Shown here: piece by piece, positions 7,890 to 17,551 of the stretch | Layout: every line of letters starts with the position of its first letter | Position numbering within the stretch: position 1 is the first letter of the stretch | Source: Kaistella flava (ex Peng et al. 2021) | Lineage (GTDB): Bacteria > Bacteroidota > Bacteroidia > Flavobacteriales > Weeksellaceae | DNA length: 64,000 nucleotides | Direction: 5' to 3' | NCBI RefSeq assembly: GCF_015191005.1 | Contig: NZ_CP040442.1 | Location: forward strand, 1-64,000 | Notes under the pieces: generated by a model | Databases searched by the model: none | Seen by the model: only the letters and a program-made list of their open reading frames with translations | Told to the model about the DNA's origin: nothing | Position numbers and translations under genes: made by a program

Positions 7890-10634
7890 GTGAGAAACTA
7901 TACTAAAGTATTAAAAATTGCTCCAGCTTTTTTATTGGCCGGGACAATGTTACACGCACAAACCAAAGATTCAGTTAAGACTGCCGATATTGAGCAGGTT
8001 GTTCTGATTGGTTATGGAAAACAGAAGAAAGAAGATCTTACGGGATCGATTGCTTCTATTACTTCCAAAGACTTTAACCCTGGCTCTACTTCTGCAGATC
8101 AATTGATTCAAGGGAAAGCGCCTGGTGTTACCGTAACCGGAAACGGTGGGAATCCTGGTTCTGGATCAACCATTCGTATTAGAGGTGGAGCTTCTTTAAC
8201 AGCAAGTAATGATCCTTTAATTGTGATTGATGGAATACCAATGGATTTTGGCGGTATTGCAGGAGCATCAAATGCTTTGGCGTTGATTAACCCAAATGAT
8301 ATTGAAAGTTTTACTGTTTTAAAAGATGCTTCTTCTGCGGCCATATATGGTAACAGAGCTTCGAATGGGGTGATTTTAATTACTACTAAAAAAGGTTCTT
8401 CCGGAAAAGTGAGGATTAATTTCTCTACAATGGGTTCTGTATCCACAAAAATGGGAAATCAGAGCGTACTAACTGCTGATGAATTTAGAGATTTTGTTAA
8501 AGCAAACGCTTCACAACATTATATTGATAAATTAGGAACAGCGAATACGAACTGGCAAGATTTAATTTATCAAACCGCTTGGGGAACCGACAATAATGTT
8601 GCGATTAGTGGTGGAATTAAAAATTTACCGTACCGTTTGTCTTTAGGTTATACCGAGCAAAATGGTATTGTAAAAACCAATGAATTTAAAAGAACTTCAG
8701 TAGGATTAAATTTAACACCTAAGTTTTTTGATGATCATTTGAGTGTTACTGCTAACGTAAAAGGTTCCATGACTGAAAACCGTTTTCCAGCTGGAGTAAT
8801 CGGAGCTGCACAGTTTTTTGATCCAACACAAGATGTCTATGATTATTCTGCACAGGGAGATCAGGTAAATAATTACTGGGAGTGGTTTTTGAATCCTGAT
8901 AATATTAACGTGAATGCTACTCGAAATCCACTTGCTTCTTTATATGGAAGAAGAGATGTTTCTACCGTATTCCGTGGAATAGGAAACTTACAATTAGATT
9001 ATAAATTTCACTTTCTTCCAGACTTGCATTTGAATGTAATTGGTGGATATGATTATCAAAAAGGAAATGGTGCAATCACTCAATACCCGGGATATGCAGG
9101 TATGTTGGCTTCTGGAGACGTAAGTACAAGAAGAGATTACAGCCAAGAAAAAACCAATAAATTATTAGAAACTTATTTAAACTACGTAAAAACAATTACT
9201 GCAATTGATACGAAAATAGATTTAATGGCTGGATATTCTTACCAGCAGTTTCATGATACAACACCTTCTGCGACTACGTATTATGGTAATCCAACAAGAG
9301 TTGCTACACCAACCAACCGTTATGAAGGAAAGCTAACTTTATTAGGCTTTTACGGTAGAGGTATTTTCTCTATTGCGAATAAATATATCTTAACTGGATC
9401 AGTAAGAAGAGACGCAACATCTCGTTTCTATAACGGAACTGATTTGAAAAATAACTGGGGAACATTCTACGCAGCTTCAGGAGCCTGGAAAATTAAAAAT
9501 GAAAGTTTCCTTAAAGATTCAAGCATATTCTCTGATTTAAAATTAAGAGCAGGTTGGGGAGAAACAGGACAGCAAGAAGTAGGAGGTTACTATAACTCTT
9601 TTGCATCTTATAATGTTTCAGATCCTACGGCGCAATATGGTTTCGGAGATCAGTTTTATTTAATGTACCGTCCGACTCAGTATAACCCTAACTTAACTTG
9701 GGAAACTACTGCAACGACTAACGTTGGATTAGATTTCGGATTCTGGAGAAACAGAATTACAGGATCATTTGATTGGTTTAAGAAAAACACAAGAGATTTA
9801 CAGGCAAGAGTTCAGGTTCCTGCAGGGGAATTTAGCAACACAAACATTAAAAATGTTGGAAAAATGACCACCGACGGGCTTGAGTTTTTGATTAATGTGA
9901 ATCCGGTAAAAACACAAGATTTCACTTGGGACTTCAGTTTTAATGTAGCTCATTACAATCCTAAAGTAACTCATTTTGATGATGTAGCCGATGGTTACGT
10001 AATTCAACAGGGAGGGATTTCTGGTGGAGTTGGGAATACAGTACAAGCTCACGCGGTTGGATATACACCGTTTAGTTTCTACGTTTACCAGCAAGTCTAT
10101 GATTCTAATGGAAAACCATTAGATGGAGTTTATGTCGACAGAAATGGCGATGGTAAAATTAGTGCAGATGGCGATAAATATTTCTATAAATCTACCACAC
10201 CAGATGCAACCTTTGGTTTCTCAACGAAATTTAAGTTGAAAAATTGGGACTTGTCAACTTCATTGAGAGCGGTTGTAGGGAATTATGTGTATAATAACTT
10301 CGCTTCTCAATCAAATGTTCAAAGTATTGCAACCAATGAATATTTGCAGAATATTTCAAGTACGACTGCTAATTACGGATTTGCGACTCCTCAATATTGG
10401 AGCGACGCGTTCGTAGAAAATGCTTCATTTTTGAGAATGGATAATTTAACTTTAGGATATGACTTCGGAGATGTCTTTAATAAAGGAAGTAATCTTAGAG
10501 TTTATGGAATGGCGCAGAATGTATTTGTAGTTACTGATTATTCAGGCGTAGATCCAGAAATTTTTGGAAATATTGATAACGGATTTTATCAAAGACCAAA
10601 AGTATATTCACTAGGATTAAACTTTCAATTTTAA
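7890..10634 (+). CDS. susC: SusC/RagA TonB-dependent outer-membrane transporter (starch locus)
   Basis: Imports oligosaccharides across the outer membrane together with the SusD lid. A signal peptide ends near HAQ at residues 22-24. The TonB box/plug begins with IEQVVLIGYGKQ near 34 and ends near ITTKKGSSGK (~172), with the family motif VLKDASSAAIYGNRASNGV. The barrel fills the rest and ends LGLNFQF with a terminal phenylalanine. At 914 residues it lacks the N-terminal carboxypeptidase-like and STN domains, so it should not signal to an anti-sigma factor. The start is GTG, the only start that keeps the signal peptide; an in-frame stop lies at 7869-7871. It heads a tight cluster with susD 12 bases on. 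Confidence 0.95.
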   Translation: MRNYTKVLKIAPAFLLAGTMLHAQTKDSVKTADIEQVVLIGYGKQKKEDLTGSIASITSKDFNPGSTSADQLIQGKAPGVTVTGNGGNPGSGSTIRIRGGASLTASNDPLIVIDGIPMDFGGIAGASNALALINPNDIESFTVLKDASSAAIYGNRASNGVILITTKKGSSGKVRINFSTMGSVSTKMGNQSVLTADEFRDFVKANASQHYIDKLGTANTNWQDLIYQTAWGTDNNVAISGGIKNLPYRLSLGYTEQNGIVKTNEFKRTSVGLNLTPKFFDDHLSVTANVKGSMTENRFPAGVIGAAQFFDPTQDVYDYSAQGDQVNNYWEWFLNPDNINVNATRNPLASLYGRRDVSTVFRGIGNLQLDYKFHFLPDLHLNVIGGYDYQKGNGAITQYPGYAGMLASGDVSTRRDYSQEKTNKLLETYLNYVKTITAIDTKIDLMAGYSYQQFHDTTPSATTYYGNPTRVATPTNRYEGKLTLLGFYGRGIFSIANKYILTGSVRRDATSRFYNGTDLKNNWGTFYAASGAWKIKNESFLKDSSIFSDLKLRAGWGETGQQEVGGYYNSFASYNVSDPTAQYGFGDQFYLMYRPTQYNPNLTWETTATTNVGLDFGFWRNRITGSFDWFKKNTRDLQARVQVPAGEFSNTNIKNVGKMTTDGLEFLINVNPVKTQDFTWDFSFNVAHYNPKVTHFDDVADGYVIQQGGISGGVGNTVQAHAVGYTPFSFYVYQQVYDSNGKPLDGVYVDRNGDGKISADGDKYFYKSTTPDATFGFSTKFKLKNWDLSTSLRAVVGNYVYNNFASQSNVQSIATNEYLQNISSTTANYGFATPQYWSDAFVENASFLRMDNLTLGYDFGDVFNKGSNLRVYGMAQNVFVVTDYSGVDPEIFGNIDNGFYQRPKVYSLGLNFQF

Positions 10635-10646
10635 TAATTAAGAACA

Positions 10647-12209
10647 ATGAAAAATTTCAGAATAAAAAATATTTCTATAGCAGTAGCCATTTTTGGAGCT
10701 TCTCTTACGATGACCTCTTGTATTAATGATTTAAGACAAGAACCTATCACAGAAGTTACCGCTGCAAGTCTTTATAAAGATTTTGGAAATTACAAAAATC
10801 TACTGGCTAAAGTATATGGTGGATTAGCAGTTGGTGGGCAAACTGGTGGAGATGGAAACGGTGATATCGCTGATATCGATGGTGGTTTCTCTAACTATAT
10901 GCGTTTGCTTTACACCCTGCAAGAAATTACTACTGATGAAGCAGTAATCGGTTGGAATGATGGTACACTACCAGAATTCCACAAAATGACTTGGACTCCG
11001 ACCAACGAATTCAATAACGCAATGTATTATAGAATCTATACAGAAATCGCTTTTTGTAATGAGTTTATTAAAAATACAACTGATGAGATGTTGAGTTCCA
11101 ACGGTATTTCGGGAACGAATGCTGACGAGGCAAAAGTGATGAGAGCTGAAGTGAGATTTATTAGAGCACAAGCTTACTATCACTTACTGGATCTTTATGG
11201 AAATGTTCCTTTTGTAGATGAAACTACATTTGGTACGTTGCCAAAACAAATTTCAAGAGCTGAACTTTTCACCTATGTTGAAAATCAATTAAAGGCGGCT
11301 GAAAGTGAATTAAAAGCGCCGAAAGCTAACGAATACGGAAGAGTAGATAAAGCAGCTGCATGGTCACTTCTTGCCAGATTATATTTGAATGCGAAAGTAT
11401 ATACAGGTACTGATAGAAATGCAGATGTTATCGCGAATACCGAAAAAGTAATTAGCGCAGGTTATACATTAAACCCAACGTATGAGAATTTATTCTTGGC
11501 AGACAACAACCTTAATAATCCGGAAAATATCTTTTCGATCGTTTATGATGGATTAAAAACACAAACCAATGGTGGTACTACATTTATGGTTCACGCCGCA
11601 ATCGGTGGAACGATGGATCCAGCAGCTTTTGGTGTGAATGGTGGTTGGGGTGGTCTTAGAACGACCAAAGCTTTCGTAAATAAATTTGAACCTTCTGACG
11701 TAAGAGGACGTTTTTATACAAGCGGACAAACTTTAGATATCAATGATCTAGGAAACTTTAATGATGGATATGCTTTTATTAAATATAAAAATATAACAAG
11801 TACTGGGGCTGCCGGAGCGCATGATAACTGGGTTGAGACAGATATGCCTGTTTACCGTTTAGCAGATACTTATTTAATGTATGCTGAAGCAGTTCTTAGA
11901 GGAGGCGGTGGTAGCATGAGTACAGCAGTTGGATACATCAATGCTTTGAGAACAAGAGCAAATGCGTCTCCAGTTACATTCATCGATCTCAACTTTATCT
12001 TAGACGAAAGATCAAGAGAATTATCTTGGGAAAATACCAGAAGAACCGATTTAATTCGTTTTGGTAAATTCACTTCAGCTACCTATTTATGGCCTTGGAA
12101 AGGAAATGCAAAAGATGGTATTGCTGTTGCCGAGTACCGTAATTTATTCCCAATTCCAAACAATGATTTAGTTGTAAATAAGAATCTTGTCCAAAATCCT
12201 GGTTATTAA
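10647..12209 (+). CDS. susD: SusD/RagB glycan-binding lipoprotein (starch locus)
   Basis: Surface lipoprotein that binds glycan and closes over the SusC barrel. The lipobox is MTSC with C25, followed by INDLRQEPITEV. The family's helical N-terminal region carries EVRFIRAQAYYHLLDLYGNVPFVD, the hallmark SusD motif. The C-terminal part has AVGYINALRTRAN and ILDERSRELSWENTRRTDLIRF, also characteristic. The 520 residues are a usual length. It lies between susC and two SusE/F-like genes with spacings of 12 and 17 bases, so it is cotranscribed. Confidence 0.95.
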   Translation: MKNFRIKNISIAVAIFGASLTMTSCINDLRQEPITEVTAASLYKDFGNYKNLLAKVYGGLAVGGQTGGDGNGDIADIDGGFSNYMRLLYTLQEITTDEAVIGWNDGTLPEFHKMTWTPTNEFNNAMYYRIYTEIAFCNEFIKNTTDEMLSSNGISGTNADEAKVMRAEVRFIRAQAYYHLLDLYGNVPFVDETTFGTLPKQISRAELFTYVENQLKAAESELKAPKANEYGRVDKAAAWSLLARLYLNAKVYTGTDRNADVIANTEKVISAGYTLNPTYENLFLADNNLNNPENIFSIVYDGLKTQTNGGTTFMVHAAIGGTMDPAAFGVNGGWGGLRTTKAFVNKFEPSDVRGRFYTSGQTLDINDLGNFNDGYAFIKYKNITSTGAAGAHDNWVETDMPVYRLADTYLMYAEAVLRGGGGSMSTAVGYINALRTRANASPVTFIDLNFILDERSRELSWENTRRTDLIRFGKFTSATYLWPWKGNAKDGIAVAEYRNLFPIPNNDLVVNKNLVQNPGY

Positions 12210-12226
12210 TTTTTAATAAAGAAACA

Positions 12227-13360
12227 ATGAAAAATAATATATTTAAACATCTATTTTTGGCTGTTACCCTTATCTTAGGTTTGGCATCGTGTGATGATCG
12301 CGAAATCGTAACCATAGATAATGTATCATCGCCAATCGTGATGGATCTCTCTTCCAGTAGTTTAGTTTTAGACAAAAACTTTCCGGGGAATCCTGCGCTT
12401 ACAGTAACGTGGCAGTCTGCAGTGTACTCTGTACCTACAGAGATTTCTTATAGAATTGAAATAGCTAATGAGAATACTTTTAAAGAACCATATACTTTAG
12501 CTACCGTTACAGGTTCAGAAAGAGCTGCTGCTTTTACCAATTTACAAATGAATGATGCAGCGGCGGCAATCGGTTTAGCACCAAATGTATCAACTAAAAT
12601 GTTTATCAGAGTAATCTCTTATTTGGGATCTGGTCAATCTTTAGCAGAGACCTCTAATGTTACTTCATTAATGATTACTCCTTATGTTTTAACTTATCCT
12701 AGTTTCTATATCGTTGGATCAGCTTCTTATGTTGGATGGACTCCGGAGAAAGCACAAATTTTATATAAAAAAGATAACCTTTCTTATATCTACACTAATT
12801 TACAAAGTGGTGAAAACTTTAGATTCTTAGGCCAATTAGCTTGGGATGGTAAAAACTACGCTTTAAATACTGCTGGTACGAAAGCAAGTAATCAATATTT
12901 CAATCAATGGAGTGATGTTTTCACCAAGCCAGATGGTGATGATGAAAATATTAAATTCATAGGTGCAACAGGAGTTTATAAAATCACAATCAATGCAACA
13001 TTAGGTGTTCAAACCATTGAAGCAAAACCATCAGTAATTCCAACTTATGATTTCCCAGAAATTTATTTGGTAGGAAATATTGCAGGTAATGGATGGAGTC
13101 CAGAGAATGGAGTAGCCATGACTACTGTTGGAGATGGAGTTTACGAATTTACATCAACACTTGCTGGTGATACTGAATTCAAAATTATAGGACAAAAATC
13201 TTGGGGTAGCTTAGATTGGGGAAATATCTCAGAAGATGGAAATACTGGTTTCGTTGGTCCAAAAGGAGATAACGGAAATATCAAATTTGCAGGTGATGGA
13301 AGTTCATACAAAATCACAGTAAATCTAAAAGCTGGAATTTATACGATTATCAAATTATAA
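12227..13360 (+). CDS. SusE/SusF-like surface starch-binding lipoprotein
   Basis: A 377-residue lipoprotein with lipobox LASC (C22) followed by acidic DDRE, which resembles the surface-export signal of Bacteroidota lipoproteins. After an N-terminal SusE immunoglobulin-like domain (about 32-145) come two starch-binding modules, FYIVGSASYVGWTPE near 159 and IYLVGNIAGNGWSPE near 279, each with an aromatic-rich core such as FRFLGQLAWDG and FKIIGQKSWGS. It should hold starch at the cell surface without cutting it. The next gene has the same modules. Confidence 0.9.
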   Translation: MKNNIFKHLFLAVTLILGLASCDDREIVTIDNVSSPIVMDLSSSSLVLDKNFPGNPALTVTWQSAVYSVPTEISYRIEIANENTFKEPYTLATVTGSERAAAFTNLQMNDAAAAIGLAPNVSTKMFIRVISYLGSGQSLAETSNVTSLMITPYVLTYPSFYIVGSASYVGWTPEKAQILYKKDNLSYIYTNLQSGENFRFLGQLAWDGKNYALNTAGTKASNQYFNQWSDVFTKPDGDDENIKFIGATGVYKITINATLGVQTIEAKPSVIPTYDFPEIYLVGNIAGNGWSPENGVAMTTVGDGVYEFTSTLAGDTEFKIIGQKSWGSLDWGNISEDGNTGFVGPKGDNGNIKFAGDGSSYKITVNLKAGIYTIIKL

Positions 13361-13402
13361 TTTTTTAATCCTAAACTTTTTTTAATTATTAATTAAAACA
13401 AA

Positions 13403-14836
13403 ATGAAAAATATTTTAAAATTATTGATGGTATTTTTGTTGCCATTGCTTTTAGTAAATGCGTGTAGAGACGACGCAGATCGAGACTGGACTTCTCCAGA
13501 GCCTTCTTTCAAACTTTACGATACGACACTGGGAGCTAATGTACTTTATCCTACTATGGAAAATAATCCATTTATTTTGAACTGGGATAATGCAGTGAGT
13601 GGATCGGGAGGTTATTCGATTATGATTTCTTCAACTTCTGACTTTAAAAGTAAAGTAGAATTGGCGAAGTCAGGAACCAATACTTTGAAAACAACGATTG
13701 GTGCTTTGAATACTGCAATGTTACAAGCGGGATTAAGTCCATATTCTTCACAAACGGCATACCTAAGAATTGAAAGAGGAACGGAGGTTTCTAATACAAT
13801 CTCTTTTGCTGTTACCGTTTATCCAACTGCTGGACCGGTAATTACCAATCCTACCGCTGGGTCAAGTTTAGTTTTAGATGGTTCAAATCCAACTGTTACT
13901 GCAACTACTTTCAAGTGGGCTGATTATACTTACGGTGTTAATGTGAGCTATAAAGTAGAAATGGCTGTAACAGGAACAACTGCTTTTATGCTTGTTGGAA
14001 ATACGCAAAATGATAAAGAATTGGCAGTTTCAAACTTTGATTTGAATGAGGTGGCTTCAAAATTATCTTTGCCAGTTAATGTAGCTTCAAATGTGGATCT
14101 TCGTGTAACTGCAACTTCAGAATCTACTGGAGGGACGATTACCAAATCTTCAGCTGTCGTAACATTTAAATTAACAGCTTACCAGCCAGACTTTAAAGCA
14201 CTTTACCTTGTAGGTGGTGGTACAGCAGTTGGTTGGGATGCATCGAAAGCACAACTTTTGTATCAAAATCAAAACATCTCAGAAATCTATACTTATTTAG
14301 AAAACAACGGAGAGTTCAGATTCTTGGGACAACAAGATTGGAATCCAATCAACTACAGTTTGAATGCTGATGGTATTAAGGATGATTATAAATATTTTGC
14401 TACTTGGTCAACTAACTTGGAAGTGTCTGGAGCTGAAAACATCAAGTTTACAGGAAATTCTGGAATGTATAAAATCACCATCGATCAGAATACAAAATCT
14501 ATCGTAGTAACTCCTTCTCCAATTCCTACTTTGCCATCTAATATTTACTTAGTTGGTTCAATTCAGGGTTGGGATGCAACCAATGCAATTTCAATGACTC
14601 AGGTTGGTGATGGTATCTTTGAATATGACATCGCGATCTCAGATGGTGCTGAATTCAAATTTATTGGTCAGCAATCGTGGGGAGATTTAGACTGGGGAAA
14701 TATCCATGGAGGTGGAAATTCCGGTTATGTCGGTCCAAAAGGAGATAACGATAATATTAAATACAATGGTGGCGGTGCAATGTATAAAATTACAGCCAAT
14801 ATCAAAATGGGAACTTATAAAGTGACACCACTTTAA
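13403..14836 (+). CDS. SusE/SusF-like surface starch-binding lipoprotein, longer paralogue
   Basis: A 477-residue lipoprotein with lipobox VNAC (C21) and an acidic mature start RDDADRDW. It has two immunoglobulin-like SusE domains (about 35-140 and 145-250) and two C-terminal starch-binding modules beginning LYLVGGGTAVGWDAS near 268 and IYLVGSIQGWDATN near 379. The last ~100 residues closely match the previous gene (for example WGDLDWGNI and GYVGPKGDN), so the pair arose by duplication with an extra domain here. A strong terminator follows, ending this transcription unit. Confidence 0.9.
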   Translation: MKNILKLLMVFLLPLLLVNACRDDADRDWTSPEPSFKLYDTTLGANVLYPTMENNPFILNWDNAVSGSGGYSIMISSTSDFKSKVELAKSGTNTLKTTIGALNTAMLQAGLSPYSSQTAYLRIERGTEVSNTISFAVTVYPTAGPVITNPTAGSSLVLDGSNPTVTATTFKWADYTYGVNVSYKVEMAVTGTTAFMLVGNTQNDKELAVSNFDLNEVASKLSLPVNVASNVDLRVTATSESTGGTITKSSAVVTFKLTAYQPDFKALYLVGGGTAVGWDASKAQLLYQNQNISEIYTYLENNGEFRFLGQQDWNPINYSLNADGIKDDYKYFATWSTNLEVSGAENIKFTGNSGMYKITIDQNTKSIVVTPSPIPTLPSNIYLVGSIQGWDATNAISMTQVGDGIFEYDIAISDGAEFKFIGQQSWGDLDWGNIHGGGNSGYVGPKGDNDNIKYNGGGAMYKITANIKMGTYKVTPL

Positions 14837-14854
14837 TCAGAACCAAATTCAAAT

Positions 14855-14896
14855 AAAGAAACTGTTGCTTTTTAGCAGCAGTTTCTTTGTTTTTAA
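14855..14896 (+). terminator. Strong terminator after the SusC-SusF unit
   Basis: AAAGAAACTGTTGCT and AGCAGCAGTTTCTTT form a 15-bp stem with one G-T pair and a TTTT loop, followed by GTTTTT. It separates the four outer-membrane genes from the enzyme genes. Confidence 0.85.
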
Positions 14897-15053
14897 AGAT
14901 AAAGATACCTGAAATAATTGTTTGTTAGTCGCAATTTCTCTAAATTTATTGATTCGAAAAAACCGTGATGAAATCTCCATAAATAAACTTTGCAATCACG
15001 CAATAATGAAGGTTGGTGATTCCATATGATTTTGAGAAAATAAATATCTACTT

Positions 15054-17210
15054 ATGAAAAATTTTACAATATCCGCACTTTTTCTTGTGATGGGAAGTTG
15101 CATTCTCAACGCACAATCTTTAAAATCTCCCGACGGAAAGTTCGAAATGAATTTCCAGTTAAAAGCGGGAGTTCCTTATTATGATCTTAAATATCAAGGT
15201 AAAACGATAGTCGAAGATTCCAAATTAGGATTAAGATTATTAAAAGATGGAGATATTAAATTCGCTTCGGAAATTGAAACCTTAGCCGGAAAAGGAAAAG
15301 ATTTAGATAATGGTTTTACTAAAACTGCAGAAAAATACGATTCCAAAAATGAAACTTGGGATCCGATCATGGGAGAAAAAAAATCTTATATCAATCACTA
15401 TAATGAATTAGCGGTAACATTAGATCAAGCTTCAAACGACCGTCATATTATCGTAAAATTCCGTTTATTTAATGATGGTTTAGGTTTCAGATATGAATTT
15501 CCGGAGCAGAAGAATTTGAATTATTTCATTATTAAAGAAGAGGATTCCGAAATCGATTTACCGACCGATATGAAAGCTTGGTGGCTCGCCGGAGATTACG
15601 ACACCCAGGAATACCAAACGCAAACTTCCAATCTGTCCGAAGTTCCCGCAAAATGGCCAACTTCTTATGATGGAAATGCCTCGCAGACTTTAATCAAGAA
15701 TGCGGTGCAAATGCCTTTAATGTTAAAGAAAGAAGGCAAAGATCAGATGTATATAAATATTTCAGAAGCAGCAGTAATCAATTATGCAGCCGCAAATCTG
15801 GAATTGGATGCAACCAACTTTAAATTTAAAACGCACTTAACTCCCGACGGACAAGGTGCCAAAGGATATATTCAAACACCAGCAGTTTCTCCTTGGAGAA
15901 CAATTATCGCCTCGCCAAAAGCGGAAGAAGTTCTGGCTTCAAAAATGATTTTTAATTTGAATGAACCCACTCAATACAAAGACACTTCTTACATCAAACC
16001 GACAAAATACATGGGCGTTTGGTGGGAAATGATTATCGGAAAATCACAGTGGGCATATTCTACAGCAAACAATGTTCACATCGGAATTACAGATTTTTCC
16101 AAATTAACGCCCAACGGAAAACACGCCGCCAACAATATCAAAGTAAAAGAATACATCGACTTCGCTTCAGCAAACGGTTTCGACGCTTTATTGGTCGAAG
16201 GTTGGAATACCGGTTGGGAAGATTGGTTCGGTCACAGCAAAGAATTCGTTTTCGATTTCATCACGCCGTATCCGGATTTCGATATCAAAATGTTGAATGA
16301 TTATGCCCATTCAAAAAATATCAAATTGATGATGCACCACGAAACTTCCGGATCCGCAACCAACTACGAAAGATGGGCAGATTACGCCTTTAAATTAATG
16401 AATAAATACGGTTACGAATCAGCGAAAACCGGCTATGTCGGAAATATTATTCCGCGTGGCGAACATCATTATTCGCAGTGGACCATCAACCATTATTTAA
16501 GAATTGCAGAGAAAGCCAACGATTATAAAATCATGATCAATTCTCACGAATCTGTTCGTCCGACCGGTTTAAGCCGAACTTATCCAAATTGGGTTGCCGC
16601 AGAAGCAGCACGTGGAACAGAGTTCGAAGCATTCGGTGGAAACAATCCTGATCATCAAACCATTTTGCCGTTCACCCGTTTTATCGGTGGACCGATGGAT
16701 TACACACCAGGAATTTTCCAGACCAAACTCGATTATTATTTTCCTGGCGATACCAGATTCGTGAAAACCACTTTGGTGAAACAGCTGGCCTTATATGTGG
16801 TCATGTATTCTCCGCTTCAAATGGCGGCCGATTTACCAGAAAATTACGCCAAACACATGGATGCTTTTCAATTCATTAAAGACGTTGCGGTAGATTGGGA
16901 CGATACCAAAATTTTGTCGGCAGAGCCGGGCGATTATATTCACACTGCGAGAAAAGCCAAAGGAAAAGACGAATGGTATGTTGGTGGAATCACCGATGAA
17001 AACTCCAGAAACTTTACCGTAGATTTCTCATTCCTTCCAAAAGGTAAAAAATACGAAGCGACAATTTACGCAGATGGCGACGATGCTGATTACATCAAGA
17101 ATCCGCAATCATATAAAATCTACAAGAAAACCGTTACCAACAAATCAAAACTTCCAATGAAGTTAGCAAGAAGCGGTGGTTATGCAATCTCCGTAAAACC
17201 CACGAAGTAA
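15054..17210 (+). CDS. susB: Glycoside hydrolase family 97 alpha-glucosidase (SusB-like)
   Basis: Periplasmic alpha-glucosidase that releases glucose from maltodextrins. A signal peptide ends at LNAQ near residue 21. GH97 has an N-terminal beta-sandwich (about 22-280), a TIM barrel and a C-terminal beta domain, and the 718 residues fit. E499 (in NSHESVRPTG) and E523 (in ARGTEFEAFGG) are 24 residues apart, the same spacing as the catalytic base E508 and acid E532 of B. thetaiotaomicron SusB, so this is the inverting subgroup. HHETSGS near 427 is also conserved. It lies 217 bases after the previous gene, behind a terminator, so it probably has its own promoter. Confidence 0.93.
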   Translation: MKNFTISALFLVMGSCILNAQSLKSPDGKFEMNFQLKAGVPYYDLKYQGKTIVEDSKLGLRLLKDGDIKFASEIETLAGKGKDLDNGFTKTAEKYDSKNETWDPIMGEKKSYINHYNELAVTLDQASNDRHIIVKFRLFNDGLGFRYEFPEQKNLNYFIIKEEDSEIDLPTDMKAWWLAGDYDTQEYQTQTSNLSEVPAKWPTSYDGNASQTLIKNAVQMPLMLKKEGKDQMYINISEAAVINYAAANLELDATNFKFKTHLTPDGQGAKGYIQTPAVSPWRTIIASPKAEEVLASKMIFNLNEPTQYKDTSYIKPTKYMGVWWEMIIGKSQWAYSTANNVHIGITDFSKLTPNGKHAANNIKVKEYIDFASANGFDALLVEGWNTGWEDWFGHSKEFVFDFITPYPDFDIKMLNDYAHSKNIKLMMHHETSGSATNYERWADYAFKLMNKYGYESAKTGYVGNIIPRGEHHYSQWTINHYLRIAEKANDYKIMINSHESVRPTGLSRTYPNWVAAEAARGTEFEAFGGNNPDHQTILPFTRFIGGPMDYTPGIFQTKLDYYFPGDTRFVKTTLVKQLALYVVMYSPLQMAADLPENYAKHMDAFQFIKDVAVDWDDTKILSAEPGDYIHTARKAKGKDEWYVGGITDENSRNFTVDFSFLPKGKKYEATIYADGDDADYIKNPQSYKIYKKTVTNKSKLPMKLARSGGYAISVKPTK

Positions 17211-17250
17211 AAATCACTTTACGTAAATTAAATAAAGAAGAGTGAAAATT

Positions 17251-17300
17251 CCCCTCCTTTGGAGGGGTGGCAAAATTCGAAGAATTTTGACGGGGTGGTT
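17251..17300. repeat. Palindromic repeat CCCCTCCTTTGGAGGGG with second arm
   Basis: CCCCTCC and GGAGGGG form a hairpin, then AAAATTCGAAGAATTTT forms a second one, ending ACGGGGTGGTT. Such compound palindromes are frequent between genes in flavobacteria. No second copy was seen in the window. Open frames across it are not believed. Confidence 0.65.
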
Positions 17301-17316
17301 AAGAATGCAATTGAGT

Positions 17317-17405
17317 TGGGCGCCTTTTTCCGCCCTCCGTTCCCGCTTTTTTTGTTCCGCTTTGCTACACAAAAAAGAGCTCCACTCAGGTCGGGGCGTA
17401 GATTC
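17317..17405 (+). repeat. Dispersed structured repeat, copy 1 (GGGCGCC...GGTCGGGGCG)
   Basis: The 89-bp element starts TGGGCGCCTTTTTCCGCCCT, in which GGGCG can pair with CGCCC. It continues CCGTTCCCGC, then a T-rich/A-rich hairpin (GCTTTTTTTG with CAAAAAAGAGC), and ends CTCCACTCAGGTCGGGGCG. An inverted second copy lies at 49429-49524 with the arms conserved and the inner loop different. It is non-coding. Confidence 0.75.
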
Positions 17406-17501
17406 GGATAATCAAAATCACACTTTGTCAAATCGAAGATTCGGCGTAGCCAAAGTTTAAAATCTTTAACAAAGTTTTATAAATAACAGATATGTTGTTA
17501 T

Positions 17502-17536
17502 CAACCTTGTCAAGGTTCAAAACCTTGACAAGGTTA
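17502..17536. repeat. Perfect 15-bp inverted repeat AACCTTGTCAAGGTT
   Basis: AACCTTGTCAAGGTT is followed after CAA by its exact reverse complement AACCTTGACAAGGTT. Each arm is itself almost palindromic. It lies just ahead of the GH13 gene and could be a terminator-like or repeat element. Length and GC are modest, and the T run after it is weak. Confidence 0.7.
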
Positions 17537-17551
17537 TTTTAAAAGTAACCT

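Noticed and set aside
17228..17460. Two overlapping open frames on opposite strands
   Set aside because: Both run through palindromic repeats and have no start context or family resemblance.
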